This document shows positions 15,341-21,091 of a DNA stretch of 34,428 nt, one piece after another. Numbering within the stretch: position 1 is the first letter of the stretch; each line of letters starts with the position of its first letter. The stretch is taken from contig JAEWJS010000031.1 in the NCBI GenBank assembly GCA_023386495.1, forward strand, positions 1 to 34,428. The letters are read 5' to 3'. The position numbers and the translations under genes were made by a program. This stretch comes from Bacillota bacterium (GTDB taxonomy: Bacteria; Bacillota; Bacilli; Paenibacillales; Paenibacillaceae). Under the pieces are notes generated by a model. It worked only from the letters and a program-made list of their open reading frames with translations, was not told the origin of the DNA and searched no databases.

Positions 15341-16351
15341 AAGCTCCGATGGGACGGTGAACGGCTCGAAGTCTCCGGCGCCGTGCTCGATCTTCTTGAT
15401 CAGCGCGCCTGTCAGGTGCTTCATCATCGCCTTGAAGTCGACCTTAACCGTCGTCAATGCCGGCTGATGCATGCTGCTGAGCGCATGGTCGTCAAAGCCG
15501 ATAATCGAGACTTCCGACGGAATCGATACGCCGTGCTCCTTGAACGCGCGCATGGCGCCGAATGCGACGCTGTCATTGGCCGCGACGATGGCTGTCGGCA
15601 GAGTCGTACCGCTGGCCAGCAGCGTCTGAATCGCCTTATATCCAGCCGCCTCATGGAAATCCCCTTCGAGAATCCACTGCGGCTCAATCGCCAGCTTGCG
15701 CTTCTCCATCGCCTTGATGAAGCCTTCGAACTTGGTCGGTCCGGAATGGCGCTGCATGTTGCCGTTAATGATGCCGATGGCGGTATGGCCAAGGGAAGCG
15801 AGGTAATCGACGGCTTGCTCCATGCCGGCATCGTTATCGAAGTTCGCGATAATCCGGTTCGGTTCGCAGTGTCCGGGAAGCTCTTGGTCGACGACCGCGA
15901 CCATGAAGCCCTTGGCGATCAGCTCTTCGATCATCGGCTCGTCGTTCTTCGCCCCGATGAAGATGCCGCCATCAATTCTGCGCTGGTGGAAAATCTCCTT
16001 CACGCTCTTGACCGCCTCGAAGTCGTCCGTACGGCGGATGATATGCGTGAGCACGTAATAACCGCACGCCGAAGCGTTCTCAATAACGCTCGAGAGCAGC
16101 ATGTTCGTTAGGATGTCATTCGAGACATGGCCCGCATCGACGAGGAAGAGCCCGATCGTGCGCGTCTTCTTGCCGGCGAGCACCTGTGCGGACATATTCG
16201 GGTAGTAATTATATTGTTCAATGACCTTCATAACCTTCTCGCGCGTCTCAGGCGGGACATTGCTGTAGTTGTTAATGACCCGGCTGACCGTGCTGCGGGA
16301 TACGCCAGCCAATCTTGCAATCTCTACGCTGTTCACTTCGACTTTTCTCAA
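15311..16351 (-). CDS. LacI-family transcriptional regulator
   Basis: A DNA-binding repressor of 346 residues. The N-terminal LacI helix-turn-helix reads VEIARLAGVSRSTVSRVINN, followed by the hinge helix NVPPETREKV. The rest is a periplasmic-binding-protein-like sensor domain with the usual RTIGLFLVDAG, FMVAVVDQELP, GIINGN, AIVAANDSVAFGAMRA and SIIGFDDHALSSMHQPALTTV. The effector is probably a sugar or sugar derivative. The frame extends to 16420, but the promoter covers that part. AAGGAG nine bases upstream supports the TTG at 16351. It is likely autoregulated through the palindrome at 16370-16383. Confidence 0.9.
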   Translation of the reverse strand: MRKVEVNSVEIARLAGVSRSTVSRVINNYSNVPPETREKVMKVIEQYNYYPNMSAQVLAGKKTRTIGLFLVDAGHVSNDILTNMLLSSVIENASACGYYVLTHIIRRTDDFEAVKSVKEIFHQRRIDGGIFIGAKNDEPMIEELIAKGFMVAVVDQELPGHCEPNRIIANFDNDAGMEQAVDYLASLGHTAIGIINGNMQRHSGPTKFEGFIKAMEKRKLAIEPQWILEGDFHEAAGYKAIQTLLASGTTLPTAIVAANDSVAFGAMRAFKEHGVSIPSEVSIIGFDDHALSSMHQPALTTVKVDFKAMMKHLTGALIKKIEHGAGDFEPFTVPSELIIRDSCESR

Positions 16352-16369
16352 CGGACAGCTCTCCTTGTG

Positions 16370-16383
16370 TGAACGCGTGTTCA
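16370..16383 (-). promoter_or_regulatory. LacI-family operator-like palindrome in the regulator's own promoter
   Basis: On the minus strand TGAACACGCGTTCA, a near-palindrome with central CG, begins about eight bases after the -10. The same core TGAACACG occurs before the VOC gene and before the SMP-30 gene. It also contains GAAC-N4-GTTC, so a LexA site cannot be excluded by sequence alone. Confidence 0.5.
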
Positions 16384-16391
16384 ACGCGTCT

Positions 16392-16420
16392 ATCATACAA
16401 AAATTATATTCCCTAGTCAA
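16392..16420 (-). promoter_or_regulatory. Sigma-A promoter of the LacI-type regulator
   Basis: On the minus strand, TTGACT (16420-16415), a 17-bp spacer and TATGAT (16397-16392). Confidence 0.7.
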
Positions 16421-16476
16421 TTCTCTTATTCATTATAGCAAACTAACGCGAATCTTGTTGTATTCTATTGGTTGCA

Positions 16477-16510
16477 AAAATAAAAAAATTGCGAGAGAAC
16501 TCTCGCAATT
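16477..16510 (-). terminator. Terminator of tRNA-Pro
   Basis: AATTGCGAGA and TCTCGCAATT form a perfect 10-bp stem with loop GTTC on the minus strand, followed by TTTTTATTTTT. It is a strong intrinsic terminator 14 bases after the tRNA. Confidence 0.9.
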
Positions 16511-16523
16511 CGAAGGGTGTAGA

Positions 16524-16600
16524 TGGTCGAGACGACAGGATTTGAACCTGCGACCTCTTGCTCCCGAAGCAAGCGCTCTACCAAGCTGAGCCACGTCTCG
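16524..16600 (-). tRNA. tRNA-Pro (anticodon CGG)
   Basis: A 77-nt tRNA on the minus strand. Acceptor arms CGAGACG and CGTCTCG, discriminator A and an encoded CCA are visible. The anticodon loop TTCGGGA gives CGG, which reads CCG. The T-arm contains GGTTCAAATCC. Confidence 0.95.
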
Positions 16601-16687
16601 AAAGGTCATGCTGCGAAAATAGCAAAATCATGATAGCATATGGATCCGCACCTTGTAAAGATGCGTGCGCAGTGAGCGCTGGGCGGA

Positions 16688-16918
16688 TCATTCGGCTTCC
16701 ATGACGTCATCAATCCGGAACCAGTCGCCGTTGACTTGGAAGCGGCGCTTGAAGGAGTCGATCCGTTCCACGATGCCGATGACGCGTAATTCTTCATAGC
16801 GGTCGAACATCCGGAGCATGACCAGCCGCTTCTCGTTACAGGAGCTGCGGATCCGGGATTCAATTCGTACGATCTGATCGGCATAGAGGGTAGGGCGTGT
16901 CTTGAGCCCGATATCCAT
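16688..16918 (-). CDS. YolD-like family protein
   Basis: A 76-residue protein whose C-terminal half (GIVERIDSFKRRFQVNGDWFRIDDVMEAE) is the hallmark of the YolD-like family. Members often accompany Y-family DNA polymerases and are part of the SOS response in Bacillus; their biochemical role is unclear. A longer frame opens at 16972, but that start lies upstream of the promoter. GAGGTGA before the ATG at 16918 supports the shorter form; a GTG six bases earlier is possible. No polymerase gene is next to it here. Confidence 0.82.
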   Translation of the reverse strand: MDIGLKTRPTLYADQIVRIESRIRSSCNEKRLVMLRMFDRYEELRVIGIVERIDSFKRRFQVNGDWFRIDDVMEAE

Positions 16919-16942
16919 GTTCACATCGTTCACCTCAGTCTT

Positions 16943-16972
16943 ATTATAAGAGAACGTGAGTTCGTGAATCAA
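16943..16972 (-). promoter_or_regulatory. Promoter of yolD with embedded SOS (LexA) box
   Basis: On the minus strand TTGATT (16972-16967), an 18-bp spacer and TATAAT (16948-16943). The spacer contains CGAACTCACGTTCT (16964-16951), which has the GAAC-N4-GTTC core of the Gram-positive LexA box. A repressor bound there would block the promoter. Confidence 0.65.
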
Positions 16973-17039
16973 TATGAATATTGTGTAAAATTTTCCCTTT
17001 ATTCATTGCTGTTTTTGTTGGTGTTCTTGATCAGGGTTG

Positions 17040-17048
17040 TGGTATAAT
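17040..17048 (+). promoter_or_regulatory. Extended -10 promoter for tRNA-Arg
   Basis: TGG-TATAAT, an extended -10, lies 12 bases before the tRNA. The only -35 candidate is TTGGTG at a 19-bp spacing. Confidence 0.55.
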
Positions 17049-17060
17049 GGTTATCGCTGT

Positions 17061-17136
17061 GGCCCCGTAGCTCAGTGGATAGAGCAACGGTTTCCTAAAC
17101 CGCAGGTCGGACGTTCGAGTCGTCTCGGGGCCGCCA
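17061..17136 (+). tRNA. tRNA-Arg (anticodon CCU)
   Basis: A 76-nt tRNA with acceptor arms GGCCCCG and CGGGGCC, discriminator G and an encoded CCA. The anticodon loop TTCCTAA gives CCT, which reads AGG. The D-arm AGCTCAGTGGATAGAGC and the T-arm with GTTCGAGTC are standard. Confidence 0.96.
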
Positions 17137-17173
17137 CACCTATACAATTCCATATGGAGCATCGATACCAATA

Positions 17174-17225
17174 AAGGGCTGTCCGCAGCAGAGTTACCAC
17201 TCTGCAGCAGGCAGCCCTTGTGTCG
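17174..17225. terminator. Terminator hairpin between tRNA-Arg and the PilZ gene
   Basis: Outer arms AAGGGCTG (17174-17181) and CAGCCCTT (17212-17219) enclose an inner GCAGAGT/ACTCTGC stem. It lies between convergent transcripts. T-tracts are weak on both sides. Confidence 0.6.
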
Positions 17226-17236
17226 TTCGATCCCGT

Positions 17237-18061
17237 CTATTCCGAGATGAAGAATTTCCCCTGCGAATCTTCCGAGCCGACCAGATCGTCCGTCCGAACG
17301 GCACCGCCGTTGGAATCGGGCAGAGCAGGAGCGGTCTTCTTAAGATGCGCATTCCGAAGCGCCTCTTGCAGCTTGTCCGCCTTCTCCTTATAATACGTCT
17401 CGATCTGGCTCTTCAAGATGAAGGCGCGGAGCTTGCTGGCATGGTCGTCCGACATGTGGACGAGCCTTGTGCCGAATTGCAAGCCGGTCTCGATCCGCTT
17501 CTTATGCACGATCTCCATCCGGCATTGAAAGTTAAAGCCGAGGTCGACTTCGATCGCCAGCTCTGTCTGTGCGGCAAGCGGCAGTTCGATCTCCGTGACG
17601 AAGCCTGCGCCGGCCATGCTGATATTCTCCAGCTTGAACGGAATCGGCTCATCGAATCGGCGTTCCGTCTTGCGGGCCGTCTCGAACATGCTGAGCATCT
17701 TGCCGTTCTTGCGCGCATCGACCCGCGGGTGCTGACGTTTATCCATGAACCGCTTGCGATTCTCCGGCGGATTGATGATGATGAGCGCTCCCTGGGCTTT
17801 GGCGATGACGGTCGTGTCGAAGACATAGATGCCGCCCTTGCTGTACACCATGACGCGCACGGCCTCGCCGAGCTGGAAGGTGTCGAATTGCGGGAATTCA
17901 ATCTCGATGATCTCGCCAGCAGCATAAGTCAGCGTGCCAGTGGCGACGTAGCCTTTCTTCTCTACCACGGCCTTGCAGTCGGTCATAACCGATATATCGT
18001 AGCCTTCCTTAGAGCCGTAGTAGTACACATCCTTCTTAAGCGGGTCTGTCATAGCCATCAT
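17237..18061 (-). CDS. PilZ domain c-di-GMP-binding protein (YcgR/DgrA-like)
   Basis: A 274-residue cytoplasmic protein. Residues about 12-100 look like the N-terminal beta-barrel of flagellar-brake proteins. The PilZ domain follows, with both c-di-GMP-binding motifs intact: R109-x3-R113 in KRQHPRVD, and N146-x-S-x-x-G151 in NISMAG. The last 60 residues are charged and helical. In Bacillus the related DgrA/MotI slows the flagellar motor when c-di-GMP is high; motAB is encoded about 8 kb away here. Whether this protein brakes the motor is inference. The gene lies directly downstream of a c-di-GMP-I riboswitch and its terminator. GAAAGGGGAATG precedes the start. Confidence 0.85.
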   Translation of the reverse strand: MMAMTDPLKKDVYYYGSKEGYDISVMTDCKAVVEKKGYVATGTLTYAAGEIIEIEFPQFDTFQLGEAVRVMVYSKGGIYVFDTTVIAKAQGALIIINPPENRKRFMDKRQHPRVDARKNGKMLSMFETARKTERRFDEPIPFKLENISMAGAGFVTEIELPLAAQTELAIEVDLGFNFQCRMEIVHKKRIETGLQFGTRLVHMSDDHASKLRAFILKSQIETYYKEKADKLQEALRNAHLKKTAPALPDSNGGAVRTDDLVGSEDSQGKFFISE

Positions 18062-18099
18062 TCATTCCCCTTTCCCATGTGGAATTCGAATCTAGTCGA

Positions 18100-18130
18100 C
18101 AAAAAGCCATCCCTGACAATGGGATGGCTT
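18100..18130 (-). terminator. Riboswitch expression-platform terminator
   Basis: On the minus strand AAGCCATCCC pairs with GGGATGGCTT and TTTTTG follows. It is placed between the c-di-GMP aptamer and the PilZ gene. The first arm can instead pair with the 3' strand of the aptamer, as expected of a switch. Confidence 0.8.
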
Positions 18131-18149
18131 ACCGTAATGGCGGATCGTA

Positions 18150-18246
18150 TCCGATTTCGGTAACCAGGCGATCGTAGCTCGTAATTGGGGAGCCTTAGAC
18201 CCGTGGCTTTGCGTCCTTGCCTTTCGGCAAGTTTGCCATTGTCGAT
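18150..18246 (-). ncRNA. Cyclic di-GMP-I (GEMM) riboswitch aptamer
   Basis: Read on the minus strand, the class-I c-di-GMP aptamer landmarks appear in order: GGCAAAC, a stem CTTGCC-GAAA-GGCAAG with the GNRA tetraloop, GGACGCAAAGCCACGGGTCTAAGG, a second arm closed by GCTC/GAGC, then GCCTGGTTACCGA. These match the GEMM consensus core closely. The 3' segment TTACCG can pair with CGGTAA (18134-18129), which extends into the terminator arm, giving mutually exclusive folds. The inferred outcome is that bound c-di-GMP frees the terminator and turns the PilZ gene off; this direction is a prediction. Confidence 0.92.
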
Positions 18247-18290
18247 TCATGTCTCTATGCAATTGGCCGAACGTGATTTGCAGTATATAC

Positions 18291-18319
18291 AGTATACCCG
18301 CGTATGCATTTTTTGGCAA
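18291..18319 (-). promoter_or_regulatory. Sigma-A promoter for the riboswitch-PilZ transcript
   Basis: On the minus strand TTGCCA (18319-18314), a 17-bp spacer and TATACT (18296-18291). Transcription would begin about 40 bases before the aptamer. Confidence 0.7.
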
Positions 18320-18356
18320 TCGACAAATCTATACAATCTTCTGCAGTCGAATGCTG

Positions 18357-19853
18357 TTATTTCACGAGTTGTTGTACAGTGTGCTCGGCTTGCTTGATGC
18401 GAGCGACTGTGTCGATGTTGCGGTTAAGCAGTGTCTCGACAGTGGCAGACAATTCCTGCAGCGTCGCAGTGGACTGCTCCGTGACGGCCGCGAAGTTCTG
18501 CGTTTCGCCTTCGATCGCCTTGGCGGAGGATAGGACCGAATTGGCGAGCTCGCCGTACCCGACCATGCTGCTGTTCACGACGTCGACGGATTCGGCGATA
18601 TCGACGAATGCCTCGCGCGTCTCCGATGTCAGGTTGGCGCTGGCTGCCATCTGGACAGCGATGCGTTCCATCTGCTTCGCGCTGGTGCCGGCTTGAGCCT
18701 CCAAGAGCTGCAGGTTACGCGAAATCTCGGTTGCCGACGCGCCGGACGTCTCGGCAAGCTTGCGAATCTCGCCGGCTACGACCGCGAAGCCGCGGCCGCT
18801 CTCGCCTGCGCGTGCCGCCTCGATGCTGGCATTGAGGGAGAGCAGGTTCGTCTGCGTGGCAATCTCTTGGATCGAGTTGCTGAATTGCGCCGCGGTCTGA
18901 ATCATATTGTTCAGCGATTGGATGTCTTCGGCCATGCGGCCGATGCTGCCGCGGAATTCCGTGATCGTGTCATGCAGGGCATCGATCTTCTCGCGGCCGC
19001 CATGCGCCTGCTGGCTGGCCGTATCCGCCTTCGCCTGCAGGCCTCCGAGCGTATTCAGCATCGTATCGATCAGCTGCGCCGTCTGCTGGACGGCTTCCGC
19101 GATCTCGGCCGTCGACTCGGCTTGTCCGCTGGCGCCGGCCGCGATATCCCGGAATGCCGTATTCATATGGTCGAACATGGCGTTATTGTCGTCGCCTGCC
19201 TTCGATACGGCAGTCAGGTGCTCGGACACTTCGGTAACGGTCGACAGTACGAGCTGCTGCTGGGCCTGCTGCGCTTGCATGGCCTCCATGGCCTGCTCGC
19301 CTTGCTTGCGGATCTCGCCTATGAGATAGCCGGAGCTGCGAACGACGAAGAAGATAATGGCCGCGATGAGGACGTAGTAGATCAAGAATGTGGATGCAAG
19401 CTCTTGCTGTGCGGCATCGATATCTTGCAGGAAGAGCGTGAAGATGTTCAGGAACAGGCCGAGTATGGCTCCGACGATATAGAGCAGCGTCGTCATATAG
19501 ATGGTAGCCATAATCATGATATAGTAAGCTGACAGGGTATAGGTGATGTTAGGGTCCTGCACGGCAAGGATCATGCTGGTTAAGAAGCTGCCGATAATAC
19601 CGATGTAAGGGATGACACGTGTTAATCGATTGGTATAATGAAGCGCGCCGACTGTAGCCAACTGGATCACCATCAGAATGATCGCTAGATAAGTGGATTG
19701 ACTGCTTTCGGCGGCTTCGCTCGTGCCGCTCAGCGCGAGGATACCGACCAGCGTGAGCAGGGTGGTGGCGGATAACGCCTTGAAAAGCAGTCCGTTCTTG
19801 CGCTTCAAATCCATTGCGAGCAACTGAGCTACTATATTCGTGTTTGCGTTCAT
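18357..19853 (-). CDS. Methyl-accepting chemotaxis protein with six-helix membrane domain
   Basis: A chemoreceptor of 498 residues. The first 175 hold about six transmembrane helices with almost no extracellular loop, so it lacks the usual periplasmic sensor and HAMP domain; it may sense within the membrane or its energy state. A coiled-coil signalling domain follows, including QLVLSTVTEVSEHL and the conserved hairpin tip IQEIATQTNLLSLNASIEAARAGE...GFAVVAGEIRKLAE near residues 320-365, which binds CheA and CheW. Several Gln/Glu pairs could be methylation sites. GAGGAGC sets the start. Confidence 0.92.
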   Translation of the reverse strand: MNANTNIVAQLLAMDLKRKNGLLFKALSATTLLTLVGILALSGTSEAAESSQSTYLAIILMVIQLATVGALHYTNRLTRVIPYIGIIGSFLTSMILAVQDPNITYTLSAYYIMIMATIYMTTLLYIVGAILGLFLNIFTLFLQDIDAAQQELASTFLIYYVLIAAIIFFVVRSSGYLIGEIRKQGEQAMEAMQAQQAQQQLVLSTVTEVSEHLTAVSKAGDDNNAMFDHMNTAFRDIAAGASGQAESTAEIAEAVQQTAQLIDTMLNTLGGLQAKADTASQQAHGGREKIDALHDTITEFRGSIGRMAEDIQSLNNMIQTAAQFSNSIQEIATQTNLLSLNASIEAARAGESGRGFAVVAGEIRKLAETSGASATEISRNLQLLEAQAGTSAKQMERIAVQMAASANLTSETREAFVDIAESVDVVNSSMVGYGELANSVLSSAKAIEGETQNFAAVTEQSTATLQELSATVETLLNRNIDTVARIKQAEHTVQQLVK

Positions 19854-19887
19854 CTGTCGTGCTCCTCATTATGTCGATTTTGCTGGT

Positions 19888-19916
19888 AGTATACCACCTT
19901 TTGACCGATTCCGTAA
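19888..19916 (-). promoter_or_regulatory. Promoter of the chemoreceptor gene
   Basis: On the minus strand TTACGG (19916-19911), a 17-bp spacer ending in TGG, and TATACT (19893-19888): an extended -10 sigma-A promoter. No clear sigma-D form was found. Confidence 0.5.
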
Positions 19917-20092
19917 CAATTATTTATTCGCAACCAGCAATAGATTAGGTCCTTGGTAGGGGCATCGTAGAAATTGTCGAAACAAATGTGAAAAAATTAC
20001 GGATTCATCGACAGAATTTTACAAAATCTGTGACAACCGATGTGTATAATGGTAGGAAACCTACCCCTAAACTGGAGGCAAATGGAGCGGCC

Positions 20093-20293
20093 ATGGAAAA
20101 GGTATCTCTTCTGCTACAGCTGCAAAACCTCCGAACACGCCTTCATGAAATGGCGGAGGCCAGAGGCAGCTTGACCGATCCGGATGTCCTAGCCTTAAGC
20201 GAGGAAGCGGATCAGTTAATTGTAGTCCTTCAGCAGCTTCAGAAGAATGAGATCGGCGGCGTTGCGGCTCTCCGCAAGCCCTATTCGACTTAG
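20093..20293 (+). CDS. Spo0E-like sporulation regulatory phosphatase
   Basis: A 66-residue helical-hairpin protein. The pattern LQNLRTRLHEMAEARGSLTDPDVLALSEEADQLIVVLQ matches the Spo0E family, whose members dephosphorylate Spo0A~P and delay sporulation. The motif is usually SQxLDxLI; here it is SEEADQLI, keeping Ser, Asp and LI. A longer frame opens at 19988, but a TATAAT at 20045-20050 lies inside that part, so the ATG at 20093 is preferred, with GGAG five bases upstream. A sporulation-type kinase is encoded 800 bases downstream. Confidence 0.7.
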   Translation: MEKVSLLLQLQNLRTRLHEMAEARGSLTDPDVLALSEEADQLIVVLQQLQKNEIGGVAALRKPYST

Positions 20294-20309
20294 CGCTCGG
20301 CTGATCTAT

Positions 20310-20774
20310 TCACAGCTTCTTGCGCAGCCCCCTGAAGAAGTCCGTCAGCAGCCGGGCGCTCTCCTCTTGCAGCACGTTCGGAACAACCTCTGCCATATGA
20401 TTGAACCTGTTCTCCTGGAGCAGGTTCATTAGCGTGCCTGCGCAGCCAGCCTTGGGATCCCCGGTACCGAATACGACTCGCTCGATTCGCGACTGTACAA
20501 TAGCCCCTGCGCACATCGGGCAAGGCTCCAAGGTTACGTACAATGTACAATTAAGGAGCCGCCAAGCCTGCAGGTGCTCGCTCGCTTCCCGAATCGCGAT
20601 CATCTCGGCATGCGCGGTCGGATCTCCTGTGGTCTCCCTCAGATTGTGCCCCCTCCCGATGATCACGCCTTCCCTTACAATAACAGCGCCGATCGGCACT
20701 TCACGTATCGCTTCGGCCTTTTTCGCTTCGGCGATCGCTTCTAGCATGAACCGACTATCATCCTCGTTGTGCAT
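20310..20774 (-). CDS. tadA: tRNA adenosine(34) deaminase
   Basis: Deaminates the wobble adenosine of tRNA-Arg(ACG) to inosine, an essential step. The 154 residues carry the zinc deaminase motifs H55-A-E57 (E57 is the proton shuttle) and PC85-PM-C88, then AIVQSRIERVVFGTGDPKAGC and a C-terminal helix (FFRGLRKKL). The frame extends to 20846, but GAGGAGG before the ATG at 20774 fixes the start. It is convergent with the Spo0E-like gene, with no clear terminator between. Its place in the origin-proximal cluster matches Bacillus. Confidence 0.96.
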   Translation of the reverse strand: MHNEDDSRFMLEAIAEAKKAEAIREVPIGAVIVREGVIIGRGHNLRETTGDPTAHAEMIAIREASEHLQAWRLLNCTLYVTLEPCPMCAGAIVQSRIERVVFGTGDPKAGCAGTLMNLLQENRFNHMAEVVPNVLQEESARLLTDFFRGLRKKL

Positions 20775-20866
20775 GCGGATTCCTCCTCTACTACCATGAA
20801 TCGACACGATTGGCTGTCGATAAATCACGAATTGTGCCACGAACAAATATTCGTTGTTAACAGGTT

Positions 20867-20956
20867 GTGTATAGTTATGTGGATAAGATATAGGTTATGC
20901 ACAGATTTATTCACATTATATACAGGGGGCTGAGGATAATAAGGGTGTTATCCACA
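20867..20956. promoter_or_regulatory. DnaA-box cluster
   Basis: Four exact matches to TTATNCACA lie within 79 bp. They are TTATCCACA on the minus strand at 20878-20886, TTATGCACA at 20895-20903, TTATTCACA at 20907-20915, and TTATCCACA at 20948-20956. One-mismatch sites are at 20867-20875 and 20931-20939. The cluster is in the divergent gap between tadA and the sensor kinase gene. No dnaA or dnaN is nearby, so it is not the usual oriC arrangement. Confidence 0.75.
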
Positions 20957-21042
20957 GTGAAATGGTTCGCCAATTCACGTCATGCACAGCCAGTAACCGA
21001 CAGAGTTGAGGCTATGGAATGACTTCCAATTTCCTTCTTTTG

Positions 21043-21051
21043 TGATATGAT
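21043..21051 (+). promoter_or_regulatory. Extended -10 promoter of the sensor kinase
   Basis: TGA-TATGAT is an extended -10 element 40 bases upstream of the likely start. The -35 (CTTCCA at a 17-bp spacing) is poor, which is compatible with activator control from the DnaA boxes 90-165 bases upstream. Confidence 0.45.
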
Positions 21052-21091
21052 CGCCTATATGGACCTTATATCGTAAAGGATGTGTCAATGT

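Noticed and set aside
16919..16972. N-terminal extension of the YolD protein
   Set aside because: These codons overlap the -10, spacer and -35 of the promoter, so they would not be transcribed.
20860..20960. Chromosomal oriC
   Set aside because: DnaA boxes are dense, but dnaA, dnaN and a clear AT-rich unwinding region are absent. A regulatory or titration cluster is the safer call.
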